Positions 25,773 through 34,786 of a stretch of DNA of 53,945 nucleotides are shown here, piece by piece (the first letter of the stretch is position 1; each line of letters starts with the position of its first letter). The notes below the pieces were generated by a model. That model was given only the letters and a program-made list of their open reading frames with translations. It was not told where the DNA came from and made no database searches. The stretch covers positions 1-53,945 of the forward strand of contig JALVQI010000004.1 of NCBI GenBank assembly GCA_027031485.1, given 5' to 3'. The stretch comes from Candidatus Aminicenantota bacterium (GTDB lineage: Bacteria > Acidobacteriota > Aminicenantia > JAMOAD01). The position numbers and the translations under genes are program-made.

Positions 25773-26597
25773 ATGAAAGTTTGCGCCAATAATAAATGCA
25801 AAAAGAGAAAACCCAATATTTTAAAAATATTGATTTTTCCGGAGTTAAGGGGAATAGAAAAGGGAGATAAATGGTTCTGTTCCAGAAAGTGTTATGTTGA
25901 CTGGTTGGTTTCGGAAACCATAAAAAAACATAAAGCAAGGGAGTATATATCCGAGAGCAGAATGAAATTGGGAATGCTTTTGATTGATAAAGGGGTAATA
26001 ACTCCGACACAGCTTCAAATAGCTTTGAAGGAGCAGGAGAAAACAGGAAAAAAGTTAGGAACAATACTTTTGAAAAGCGGTTATATCAATGTACAGGATT
26101 TGCTTTCAGCTCTATCAAAACAGTATGGTATTTCCTTTATAAATGTTGATAATTTGAAAGAGGTTAGCCCTCCAATGGGGTTAATTCCAGAGGAGATAAT
26201 TTTTGAATTTAATCTTTTCCCTTTTTTGATTAATAAAAAAGAGAAATTTGTCAATATTGTGATTTCTGATCCGACCGATCTAAGACTTTTAATCTCATTT
26301 TTTAATGAAATACTCCCCGGGTATAAAATTTCCTTTTTCCTTGGTGATTTTGATAGGGTTGAGAAATTGATCCTGGAATTTTTCCCTGAAAAAAAATTTA
26401 AATTCACCTTGCCTGAAGAGTATAAAAGTTTAGAGATAGAAAATAAGATTATGGAAATAATAAGTTTTCTTTCAAAGAAAAAGGATGTTAAGAACTTTAG
26501 TTTTAATTATCTTGATGAGTCTCTCTGGTTAAAGTTTGATTGGGGAAATGTCGGATGCGATTTTTATTTTACTCAAAAGAGTAAGGAAAAAAGTTAA
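25773..26597 (+). CDS. zinc-finger plus MshEN-domain protein, no ATPase
   Basis: 274 residues. A putative treble-clef zinc site lies at the N-terminus (C4, C9, C36, C40: CANNKC ... WFCSRKC). It is followed by a tandem MshEN motif at about 66-117: LGMLLIDKGVITPTQLQIAL, then KLGTILLKSGYINVQDLLSAL. MshEN domains head type II secretion and type IV pilus ATPases (GspE/PilB/MshE), and some bind c-di-GMP. Here no Walker motif follows; the rest (about 120-274) is the GspE-N continuation and an unassigned tail. No Shine-Dalgarno precedes the ATG. A longer frame to 25671 overlaps the divergent promoter and is rejected. Function unknown; a pilus or second-messenger adaptor is inference. Confidence 0.7.
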   Translation: MKVCANNKCKKRKPNILKILIFPELRGIEKGDKWFCSRKCYVDWLVSETIKKHKAREYISESRMKLGMLLIDKGVITPTQLQIALKEQEKTGKKLGTILLKSGYINVQDLLSALSKQYGISFINVDNLKEVSPPMGLIPEEIIFEFNLFPFLINKKEKFVNIVISDPTDLRLLISFFNEILPGYKISFFLGDFDRVEKLILEFFPEKKFKFTLPEEYKSLEIENKIMEIISFLSKKKDVKNFSFNYLDESLWLKFDWGNVGCDFYFTQKSKEKS

Positions 26598-27517
26598 AAA
26601 TAATCTCCTACCTTCAATCGAGCCCCATTTATAAAATCATATGCAGGCATAACCTTTTTACCTTCGGGTTTTACAGAGAGAATGGTTAAAGACGTATTAT
26701 CACCGCATGTTACTCCGATGCCCTCTTTTGAAATTTTAAAAATCTCTCCGGGCTTTCCCTCTCTTTTTTCCGATAATACAGCATCTGTGATTATTAGTCT
26801 CTTTCCCTTAAAAAATGTATAAGCGGAGGGCCATGGTGTAAATGCTTTTATCATTCTGAAAATCTTAATTGAAGGAAAATCCCATTTAAAAAAGCCATCT
26901 TCTTTCCTTAGTTTTGGGGCATATGTTATCCCTTTTTCCGGTTGGGGTTCAGGCTTAATGTTCTTTATGTTTTTTATAACTTTTAAAATCTCTCTTGCGC
27001 CAAGCTCAGAAAGCTCCTCTCTTATTTCATAAGCAAATTTGTCTTTATTCAGAGGGATCTCTATCTTTGAATAAATTGGTCCTGCATCAAGTTTCTTTAC
27101 TAACTCTATGATTGAAATTCCTGTTTTTTCATCACCATTTAGTATCGCATGTTCTACCGGAGAAGCTCCCCTCCATTTAGGAAGAAGAGAAAAGTGGATA
27201 TTTAAAGTTTTATATTCAGGATAAAATAATATAGATTCCGGAATAATCTTGCCATAGGAAACCACAACTGCCAAATCTATCTTTTTTGAGAAATAAAAAC
27301 TTTTAAATGCTTTATCCAATCTTTCGGGAGTGTGAATCTCTTTTATTCCGATTCTTAAAGCCTCCTCTTTCACAACCGACGGTAAAATTTTTTTACCCCT
27401 GCCCTTCGGACGATCCGGAGATGTTATTACAACTTCCATTTTAAATTCTTGATTGAGAAGTCTTAAAGTAGGAAGTGAATCTACGGAACTTCCCCAGAAA
27501 GCAATCCTCTCTACCAT
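26594..27517 (-). CDS. fmt: methionyl-tRNA formyltransferase
   Basis: Formylates initiator Met-tRNA using 10-formyl-THF. The formyl-donor site signature SLLPKWRGASPVEHAILNGD and LDAGPI are clear, and the C-terminal OB-like tRNA-binding domain begins near residue 205. 307 residues, normal for Fmt. It starts 7 nt inside the end of def. Its stop overlaps the stop of the convergent gene by 4 nt. Confidence 0.96.
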   Translation of the reverse strand: MVERIAFWGSSVDSLPTLRLLNQEFKMEVVITSPDRPKGRGKKILPSVVKEEALRIGIKEIHTPERLDKAFKSFYFSKKIDLAVVVSYGKIIPESILFYPEYKTLNIHFSLLPKWRGASPVEHAILNGDEKTGISIIELVKKLDAGPIYSKIEIPLNKDKFAYEIREELSELGAREILKVIKNIKNIKPEPQPEKGITYAPKLRKEDGFFKWDFPSIKIFRMIKAFTPWPSAYTFFKGKRLIITDAVLSEKREGKPGEIFKISKEGIGVTCGDNTSLTILSVKPEGKKVMPAYDFINGARLKVGDYF

Positions 27518-28059
27518 CCTTCCTGCTTTCTCTGCTTTTTTAATTTTTTGACAAGAAAGGCTTTTTTTATCGGGGATAAATAATCTATAAAAAGTTTTCC
27601 ATTTAGATGATCTATTTCATGTTGAAAGACTCTTGCCAGAAGATTATCAGCCTCTATTTCAATTTCCTTTTCATTAAGGGATATTCCTTTCAATAGAACC
27701 CTTTCTTTTCTTTTCACGCTCTCAGTTACTCCGGGAACACTTAAACAGCCCTCTTCTCCTGTCTCCTCCCCCTCAGCTTCTACTATTACAGGGTTTAATA
27801 TTACAAGTTTTTTCCCCGGTTCCTGATTTAATGTCATATCAACTATGAAAAATCTCTTTTTTAAGCCAACCTGAGTGGCAGCAAGTCCAATCCCTCTGTT
27901 GTTATACATCGTAAAAAACATCTTTTTTACAATGTTTACCAGCTCCCCATCAATATTTTTAACCTCTTCGGCTTCCTCCCTTAATACTTCATCACCGACT
28001 TTATATATTTTAACCTCTTCCTCTATTATGGGGATTTCTTCATACGGTATATTTGTCAT
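27511..28059 (-). CDS. def: peptide deformylase
   Basis: Removes the N-formyl group from nascent proteins. All three metal-site motifs are present: GIGLAATQ (56-63), EGCLS (103-107, metal Cys105) and HEIDH (147-151). At 182 residues it has a 15-residue acidic N-terminal extension before the usual start. AGAGGA precedes the ATG. It forms a def-fmt pair, the standard functional coupling. Confidence 0.97.
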   Translation of the reverse strand: MTNIPYEEIPIIEEEVKIYKVGDEVLREEAEEVKNIDGELVNIVKKMFFTMYNNRGIGLAATQVGLKKRFFIVDMTLNQEPGKKLVILNPVIVEAEGEETGEEGCLSVPGVTESVKRKERVLLKGISLNEKEIEIEADNLLARVFQHEIDHLNGKLFIDYLSPIKKAFLVKKLKKQRKQEGW

Positions 28060-28082
28060 ATTTTCCTCTTAACAGTGTTTTT

Positions 28083-28111
28083 ATTTTAACTTAAAAATGG
28101 TTTTAAGTCAA
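28083..28111 (-). promoter_or_regulatory. promoter of def-fmt
   Basis: On the minus strand TTGACT (28111-28106), 17-nt spacer, TAAAAT (28088-28083), about 24 nt before the def start codon. Confidence 0.75.
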
Positions 28112-28160
28112 TTTGGCGGCCCTCGTTTCCTTTAAGAAAAGAGTTATGTTAAAATAAAAA

Positions 28161-29084
28161 ATGAAAAAACTTTTTAAAAAGAAGAAAACAGCTCTTGTTT
28201 TAGGTGGAGGTGGCGCAAGGGGTATAGCCCACCTCGGCATAATAAAATTTTTAGAAGAAAATGGCTATAATTTTGACTTTATTGTAGGAACATCCGCCGG
28301 CGGAGTTTTTGGTTCCTTTTATCTTAAATATAAAGATGTGGATAGAGCCTGGCAGGAATTAAAAAAAGAAGTTTATGAGAAAGAAGATGTAATAGAGCAT
28401 TTATCAAAAATTACTTACAATAGTGAAAAAATGTCCCTTATTGATAATTTCAGAGAGAAGATATATGCTGCAAAGGTTTTGTTTAAGGAAGGGGTACTTG
28501 AAGAGAAGTTGATGAGAGAGCCCTATGAAATTATGTTTAAAGGGATTAACAATATTGAAGAGCTCAAGGGAAAGATTTATATGGTCGCAATAGATCTTCT
28601 CAGCGGACAGGATATTGTCTTTTCAAGAGGAGAGCTTTTACCTGCTCTTATGGCTACTTCCGCCTTGCCGGGGATTTTTCCCCCTGTTAATTATAAAGGA
28701 TATTATCTTATAGACGGAGGAAGCACTCAGAAGCTACCCACGATAATTGCAAGAAAGCTTGGAGCGGATAGGGTTTTGGCTGTGGATGTGGGAACAAATC
28801 TTGACAAAAAAGTGAAAAAGCATCCTACAGGAGTAAAAATAATGATAAGAGTTGAAGATATCGTATCTTACAGACTTCATGAAATAAACATCAAATTCTC
28901 CGATCTGTATATAAGACCCGAGATTGAAAAATTTAAATGGTTTGAATTTGATAAGTATGAGGAAATATTTAAAATCGGTTACAATGCAGCCCAACAAAAG
29001 GCTTCGGAAATAGAAGATTTCTTTTATTCAGGGAAAACAAAATCTTTTCCTTTTGAGTTTTTTGAGGATTTTGTATTAATCTAA
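28161..29084 (+). CDS. patatin-like phospholipase
   Basis: Serine acyl hydrolase of the bacterial patatin/RssA-YchK type. The oxyanion loop is GGGGARG, the nucleophile is Ser45 in GTSAG, and the catalytic Asp is D185 in IDGG, forming a Ser-Asp dyad. No signal peptide or membrane span is seen, so it should be cytoplasmic or peripheral. Likely substrates are phospholipids or lysophospholipids. There is no Shine-Dalgarno; a TAAAAT lies 6-11 nt before the ATG, so a leaderless transcript is possible. Confidence 0.88.
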   Translation: MKKLFKKKKTALVLGGGGARGIAHLGIIKFLEENGYNFDFIVGTSAGGVFGSFYLKYKDVDRAWQELKKEVYEKEDVIEHLSKITYNSEKMSLIDNFREKIYAAKVLFKEGVLEEKLMREPYEIMFKGINNIEELKGKIYMVAIDLLSGQDIVFSRGELLPALMATSALPGIFPPVNYKGYYLIDGGSTQKLPTIIARKLGADRVLAVDVGTNLDKKVKKHPTGVKIMIRVEDIVSYRLHEINIKFSDLYIRPEIEKFKWFEFDKYEEIFKIGYNAAQQKASEIEDFFYSGKTKSFPFEFFEDFVLI

Positions 29085-29085
29085 T

Positions 29086-30294
29086 TTATTTGAAAAAGAG
29101 GTCTACAATTTTTTTTATTCTAATTGCTTCAAAATAGCTATCTTCCATGGTTAAATATTTCCACCTCCCCATTCTTCCCGCAGGGAAAATACTGTAATTT
29201 GATAATTGATCTAACAGCATTTCCGTATAGGCTTTGTCTTTTATTCTCATAATAGGATAGGCATATTTAAGGTTTAAAACCAAGGCATATAAAGCTTTGC
29301 CTTTAATTCCAATAGTTTTCATCAATCTTCTTGCCTCAAGAAAAAGGTTCTCTACCTTGGGATATTCACCCTTATGGGAGAATTCAAAATATAAACCGAA
29401 GATGCCTTCTGAGTCAGGAAGTATGTATTTACCAACTCTGAAAAACGGAGTGCTTTCATCCGGCAAATAAAGCCAGCTAAAATCCTTGTTTATCTCTCCT
29501 CTAATTCCCATGTTTAGAATCAAAATTGAAAGATATTCCATATTATATAAACCTAAATCCGAAATTCTCACAAGCTTTTCCAGAGGTATGGTTGAAACCA
29601 ATGTGTCATAACTAAAAGTGCCATTGTTTGTGATAACAATTTTCTGTTTTACATCAATTTTTTTGACTGTTGTATTCAAGTGAATTTCTTTGTCTTTAGC
29701 TAAATTATCCGCAATCTGCTGGATGCCATTTTTAGGATAATAAAATATTTTATTATAACCAATCTCCTCGGGAGGATTATTAATCTTATTCTCATCTGTT
29801 TGAGGAATATATCTTTCACTCCATTTAGGATCTATTGTTTCCAGATCTGTCTTCCAGAATTTTTTATTGTAAGGATAAAAAAATTTTTCAAAAAGAATTT
29901 CTCCGAAACTTGATTTTAAATAAGTAAGATAATTGGTTTTGTCAATTTTTTTGTTTTTCTGATGTTCTAAAATCTGCTCTTTATACAGGGGAAATGCCTC
30001 AGGAAAAAAAATCTGAACAGGATATTTTACGAATTTGTCTTCTATTAACACAAACGAATTTCTTCTTCTCTCTAAAAGTTCTCCTGAAAATTTTTTAAAG
30101 AATTCAAAAGAGCTATCCTCTTGAAAATGTAAATAATGCCCACCGTATTCAAAGAAAAAGGGGCCTTTTTTAAAAGTTTTTGCCATACCTCCTACCCTAT
30201 CGGTCTTTTCTATAACAACAGGAGAATATTCTTTTAAAAGCTCAGCCGTTATAAGACCGGTTAGACCTCCTCCAAGTATTACAACCTTTGCCAC
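29086..30294 (-). CDS. FAD-dependent UDP-galactopyranose-mutase-like oxidoreductase
   Basis: 402 residues. The N-terminal dinucleotide fold VVILGGGLTGLITAELL is followed by ERVGG-like VEKTDRVGGMAKTF and EYGGHYLHF. Further segments (FFYPYNKKFWKTD, YYPKNGIQQIADNLA, STIPLEKL) fit the UDP-galactopyranose mutase/amine-oxidase superfamily. It may rearrange or oxidise a nucleotide sugar for surface glycans. The start is GTG with AAGGAGG at 6 nt. It lies 10 nt after the pilus-cluster lipoprotein gene and is probably co-transcribed. Confidence 0.75.
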   Translation of the reverse strand: MAKVVILGGGLTGLITAELLKEYSPVVIEKTDRVGGMAKTFKKGPFFFEYGGHYLHFQEDSSFEFFKKFSGELLERRRNSFVLIEDKFVKYPVQIFFPEAFPLYKEQILEHQKNKKIDKTNYLTYLKSSFGEILFEKFFYPYNKKFWKTDLETIDPKWSERYIPQTDENKINNPPEEIGYNKIFYYPKNGIQQIADNLAKDKEIHLNTTVKKIDVKQKIVITNNGTFSYDTLVSTIPLEKLVRISDLGLYNMEYLSILILNMGIRGEINKDFSWLYLPDESTPFFRVGKYILPDSEGIFGLYFEFSHKGEYPKVENLFLEARRLMKTIGIKGKALYALVLNLKYAYPIMRIKDKAYTEMLLDQLSNYSIFPAGRMGRWKYLTMEDSYFEAIRIKKIVDLFFK

Positions 30295-30304
30295 TTAAAC
30301 CTCC

Positions 30305-31171
30305 TTAAAACCCGATCGTCCGTATTGGAATACCTTCTCCCTTCTTGAGTTCTTTTTTCTTCTTTGAGCTTTTAACTTTTTTAATGGAACCCTTTTTCTC
30401 TCCCACTTTAACTGTTTTTGATTTTAAGTTAAACTTTAACTCCTGTGTTATATAGCTATTTTCATCGTCTTCAACCTTTATGTTTAAAGAAATAGTTTTG
30501 TTAAAATCCTCTTTTGAAAGATTCAAAAGAATCTCAGCTTCTGTGGGAGAAACTTTATTTAAAACAGCATTAACCTCTGGATTGATTTTTTCCAGAGAAA
30601 ACTTTAATTCATCTTTATCAGGATCTTCAGCTTTTATGTAAATCTTATACGGATCAGGTTTATTTAAAGTTTTGGGATATTTAATCTCCACAATTTCCGG
30701 TGGAAGGTCAAGCACCTGTACATAATTGCTCCTAACTCTTTTAACCTCCTTTCCATCCTTTAAAATAACAGCATCACAATAAATAACATCATTTTTTTTG
30801 TATTGGTCAGAACTCAGAATATTGCTTTCTCCCTCTTTAATAATCTTATTGTTTTTATAAAAAATGTAATAGAACTTAATTCCTTCGACATCCTGAGCTT
30901 CAACTTCAATATTAGCCTCTATGTTGTCTCTTATTGTGGGATTATCAGGGATTAGCCTGAAAGATTTTATGATAACTCTATCAGGATCAAGCGTTGAAGG
31001 AGGAAATTTCTTAAGGAACTTCCCCGTACTCTTCTGATTAGATGGATTTTTGTCAGAAGCTATAATATTTTTAAGCTCTGACTTTTTATTGTTTTCACCT
31101 TTGTTACAATTGTTGAATAAGAAGGTGAGAAATAGAATAAAAAAAATAAATATTAAATTTATTTTCTTCAT
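30305..31171 (-). CDS. lipoprotein with Ig-like domains, pilus-cluster associated
   Basis: Signal peptide and lipobox (FLTFLFNNC) at about residue 22, then a Ser/Lys-rich linker. Two beta-sandwich-like segments follow: residues about 65-150 (FRLIPDNPTIRDNIEANIEVEAQD) and about 155-250, with DPDKDELKFSL, a cadherin/Ig-like Asp-rich pattern. The tail is very Lys-rich. No named family is recognised. It lies 2 nt after the PilY1-like gene, so a pilus or adhesin assembly role is plausible but inferred. Confidence 0.6.
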   Translation of the reverse strand: MKKINLIFIFFILFLTFLFNNCNKGENNKKSELKNIIASDKNPSNQKSTGKFLKKFPPSTLDPDRVIIKSFRLIPDNPTIRDNIEANIEVEAQDVEGIKFYYIFYKNNKIIKEGESNILSSDQYKKNDVIYCDAVILKDGKEVKRVRSNYVQVLDLPPEIVEIKYPKTLNKPDPYKIYIKAEDPDKDELKFSLEKINPEVNAVLNKVSPTEAEILLNLSKEDFNKTISLNIKVEDDENSYITQELKFNLKSKTVKVGEKKGSIKKVKSSKKKKELKKGEGIPIRTIGF

Positions 31172-31173
31172 TA

Positions 31174-34100
31174 CTATCTCCTTTTTTCTTTCCAGTATAC
31201 AAGTCCACCTGCGTATGGGAGAGAAATCTCCTTAACTTTCTTCAATGTGGTAGAACCTAATTCGGGAGTCCCTTCATACATAATATAATCATTCCCCTTG
31301 AGAAAACCGCCACCGGCGACTCTTCCTTCTTCTTTCTCTCCCGATATTTTACCAGCGGGGCATGTTGATATTTTTATATTATAAAACACCATCTCTCCTC
31401 CACTGGCACACGGATCGGTATTAATTCCTTTCGGTGGCTGATAAGTATTAAAATACAAATGGGGCACCATATCATCGTCAGGAAGAATAATTGGTTCAGG
31501 ATCAAACATCTTTTCTCCGTCTGAAGGAAATTTGAAGTAAAAACCTTTCTTTGTTTCATCAAATGTTTCATTGAACGTATCTCCCGACCAGTTTATTTGT
31601 TGTAAATCGGAAAGTTCAATTCCTGTGCTTCCTGTATCCTTTATTGCAATCAATTCCCCTTTATCATCTGTCTTCATGTTGTTCCTATCCCCTGTTCCGA
31701 AGGTTACCCAGAGATTGTAACAATTATCATAGGCAACTGCTGGAGACAGATAGATTGGTTGTTTTGGATCTCCGCTACCGTATGTAGCATGGTATAGTAT
31801 GTCAGGTTCCCAGTTTCCAGGATCAGGATCTGATATATCAAGTTTGAAAAGATTTCCATAGGTATTTCCGAAATAAATTGTGTCTATATAATTATCATTG
31901 TTCAGGTCTATTGCTGTCAAACTCGATGGTATGGGATAGTTAAAGGCCGCATCACTCGTAAGATAGTGATCAGAATTTTGTTCGTCAGAGTTTGCATATC
32001 CTAACATCCACAACAAATCTCCGTTCCAGGCATCAACAAAAAAGATGGCTTTACCTTCAAGGCTTGAAGAATCTCCTCCATTATCGGCATAACCACCGGT
32101 TAATATAACCACATATTTATTAACAATATTTCCAGAAGTTGTCTTATACTTTATCATCCCGATTGCAGGTTTTCCCCATGTATAACCTAAATATTGGACA
32201 TAAGAGGGTTGAGAACCACCGTTAACTTTCCCGAATTTCCACTTGAAGGTTGGGTTATCGGGATCACTTACATCAAATGCATAGTAAGCTTTACCTCCAT
32301 TTCTTAATCCAAAGTAAAGCATTGTTCTCCATATCCTGTTTCCTCCTGAAGTATAAAAAATATCATCAGCGGAGATTCTTCCATCAACCGTAATCTGGTG
32401 TTGTTTATCCAGTACTATCTTTTTTAGTTTTGGTAAAACCTCATCGGGAATAAAGCCGTAAAGCTCCTTTCCTTCTGAACCCGGATCTATATTAGGGTCA
32501 GCATCCACTTCATGTAAAATTCCATCATTTGTTCCAAAATAAATGACTTTTTTTCTATTTTTATGGTTATCATAAAATGTTTTATAGCTCGGATCCAGAG
32601 CTTTTTTCCAGGCAAGAGGAGAACCTATGAATTGAATGTCAGAGTGAAAAAGGTCTCCTAATTTGTATTGCGGGTCGGAAGCTGCCCTATCCCCCCTGAT
32701 AAAGTTAATAATTTTTGTAGCATCTGAGTCCGTAGTAACATCCAATAGGGGTTTTAGAGTGGATAAATTTGATGTTGAAAATTCAAGTATGTTGCCGTTT
32801 CCATCATAGGTATACAAATTCCTTTGAGATGCTTCGGGTATTTCATTAGCTGCATCCCATTCAGGGGTGGAAGAGAGAGAATATTGGGATTCACAAGTTT
32901 TGCCGGCATTTGCTGATTCGCAATCTCCCTTGGTGTCATAAGTACAATTGGTTAGTGCTCCCTGATTATTGACCACACACCATTTTTTTTCTAATTTTTT
33001 TGCAACTAAATGTCCTTCCCAAATAGATGTGTATTTGGGAAGAAAATAACCCATAAAGGTAATATTTTCACCATTCGCCAGCTTTTTGGGTGCTGTAAAG
33101 GAGGTGAATGCGTATGTTTTTTGAAGTATATCATAAATGGCTTCCAATAATCTTTCCTTTAAACTCCTGTAATTGTCCACTGTAAAATATTCACCATGTC
33201 CGTTTCTTGCTGTATTCTCAAGCAGTTGAATATCTATTCTTACACCAACAGTATAGGTTATAATATTTTGCTTTTGATTAAAACCAGACGGATAATTATT
33301 ACCTAAATTAAAAAATGTTTTATCATCCGAAATTAAATCATGATCATAAATATACTTTGCCACATCATCAAGAAGGTGCCCTTGCTTTATTTTTTCATCA
33401 AGACTATCACTATCCCCGTCATAATCCCATGTGTTACTGTTAATATCTCTTATATAGGGATAATACTTGTAGGCATCGGTTGAATGATTATCAAACTCGT
33501 CACTTGTAGGAGCTCCGTCTGTTAGTAATATCACAAAGTTTTTCTGACACCACCACTTAATGGGGGAAGATGCACTTGAATTGGTACAAGAACCCGCATT
33601 GTCAATACTTGAACATGTTCTAGGTCTGCTGTTGTAATCGAAGAAAGCATTACCGTCTCCGTCATAGATGGAACCTTTGTAATATCCATAAGCTGTATCA
33701 AGTGACTCAGCAAGAGGAGTGAAATTGTCCGCTGTTATATCGTTAACCAGATCAAACATCATATTAAGGTTTTCCGTACAGACCGAAGGATTGGAAGTGT
33801 CTTCGCATTGGTCCTGCGTTGAAAGGTCTTTTATTGATAGCCTTATCTGTCCGCCCAACGATCTGTTACTTCCACTACCCGAATAAAAGAATGTTTCTAT
33901 TCCCATATACGCATCATTTCTGAATTTATCCAAAAGCTCAGTCGTAATTCTCCTTATGGCAACCACTCTATTTACCCAATATTTTGTGATAACCCAGCTA
34001 AATCCACCTCCATTGTCCCATACCCACTGCCTGTCTGTTCCACAATAGTTGTAAGTATAGGTTTTTCCCGTGGATGTTGTGTAAGATTTGAAATCATCCC

Positions 34101-34293
34101 ACTCAGAAGGCTCTATACTGACATCACAACTCCCCATTGAACCTGAGTTATCGAGCAAAAAGAGTATGTTCGGCTTAACTTTTACTGAGAAAAGATCTTT
34201 ATCATCCGCAAAACTTTTTTTTGATTGTATAAATGGGAATAGCATAATCAACATTAATAAAAATCTTAATAAAACTATCTTGTTTATTTTCAT
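31174..34293 (-). CDS. PilY1-like type IV pilus tip adhesin
   Basis: 1039 residues. The signal peptide ends near residue 29. A von Willebrand A domain follows with an intact MIDAS start (D48-N-S-G-S-M) and LLTDGAPTSDE. The C-terminal half is the PilY1/PilC beta-propeller (VIYFGTNDGILHEVDA ... YYAFDVSDPDNPTF), including a Ca-binding-like loop DLNNDNYID near residue 795. It contains 14 cysteines, several as close pairs around residues 440-475. PilY1 primes pilus assembly with minor pilins and mediates adhesion or surface sensing. AGGAGG precedes the ATG; the pilX-like gene ends 14 nt upstream. Confidence 0.9.
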   Translation of the reverse strand: MKINKIVLLRFLLMLIMLFPFIQSKKSFADDKDLFSVKVKPNILFLLDNSGSMGSCDVSIEPSEWDDFKSYTTSTGKTYTYNYCGTDRQWVWDNGGGFSWVITKYWVNRVVAIRRITTELLDKFRNDAYMGIETFFYSGSGSNRSLGGQIRLSIKDLSTQDQCEDTSNPSVCTENLNMMFDLVNDITADNFTPLAESLDTAYGYYKGSIYDGDGNAFFDYNSRPRTCSSIDNAGSCTNSSASSPIKWWCQKNFVILLTDGAPTSDEFDNHSTDAYKYYPYIRDINSNTWDYDGDSDSLDEKIKQGHLLDDVAKYIYDHDLISDDKTFFNLGNNYPSGFNQKQNIITYTVGVRIDIQLLENTARNGHGEYFTVDNYRSLKERLLEAIYDILQKTYAFTSFTAPKKLANGENITFMGYFLPKYTSIWEGHLVAKKLEKKWCVVNNQGALTNCTYDTKGDCESANAGKTCESQYSLSSTPEWDAANEIPEASQRNLYTYDGNGNILEFSTSNLSTLKPLLDVTTDSDATKIINFIRGDRAASDPQYKLGDLFHSDIQFIGSPLAWKKALDPSYKTFYDNHKNRKKVIYFGTNDGILHEVDADPNIDPGSEGKELYGFIPDEVLPKLKKIVLDKQHQITVDGRISADDIFYTSGGNRIWRTMLYFGLRNGGKAYYAFDVSDPDNPTFKWKFGKVNGGSQPSYVQYLGYTWGKPAIGMIKYKTTSGNIVNKYVVILTGGYADNGGDSSSLEGKAIFFVDAWNGDLLWMLGYANSDEQNSDHYLTSDAAFNYPIPSSLTAIDLNNDNYIDTIYFGNTYGNLFKLDISDPDPGNWEPDILYHATYGSGDPKQPIYLSPAVAYDNCYNLWVTFGTGDRNNMKTDDKGELIAIKDTGSTGIELSDLQQINWSGDTFNETFDETKKGFYFKFPSDGEKMFDPEPIILPDDDMVPHLYFNTYQPPKGINTDPCASGGEMVFYNIKISTCPAGKISGEKEEGRVAGGGFLKGNDYIMYEGTPELGSTTLKKVKEISLPYAGGLVYWKEKRR

Positions 34294-34307
34294 TTTCTCC
34301 TCCTGAT

Positions 34308-34778
34308 TTAATAACCCATCATCAGAGAATAAATTCCGGCTTCGATTTCCGAATACGCTTTCCTTTTTCCTTTGGTTAACTCGGAAGCAAGATTTATTTC
34401 CCAGATGATTGGTTTTATTGATGTTGTTGTTCCAAGACTTATACCCGGCAATGGCGGAGGTTGGAATCCCTGAAAAATGGTTATAGATGATACTCCTGTT
34501 TCAAAATCACCTGTAAACAATTTTACTTTTGCACCATCCTCAGTGTTTTTTGTTTCATTAAGTGTGATTGAGGAAGGGTCTTCACTGTTTTTCACAAGAA
34601 TTGCCACACTTTCAACTCCCCCCACTGCATAATAATATGAAGCTTTTTTCAAATAATAATTATAAGTGGTAAAAAGTTCAGTGGTGGTTGTTCTTATTCC
34701 TGAAGCTACGATAAATGACAAAATTAAAACTGTTATCAAAGCGATTATTAACATACTTCCTTTTTCTTTTATATTCAT
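34308..34778 (-). CDS. PilX-like minor pilin
   Basis: Type III leader (MNIKEKG, cleaved before SMLIIALITVLILSF) followed by the hydrophobic N-terminal helix. PilX proteins typically lack Glu5, as here. The body is about 135 residues. The ATG at 34778 has GAGG at 6-7 nt; a GTG at 34790 is the alternative and overlaps pilW. The position between pilW and pilY1 supports the call. Confidence 0.75.
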   Translation of the reverse strand: MNIKEKGSMLIIALITVLILSFIVASGIRTTTTELFTTYNYYLKKASYYYAVGGVESVAILVKNSEDPSSITLNETKNTEDGAKVKLFTGDFETGVSSITIFQGFQPPPLPGISLGTTTSIKPIIWEINLASELTKGKRKAYSEIEAGIYSLMMGY

Positions 34779-34786
34779 TTTAAACC

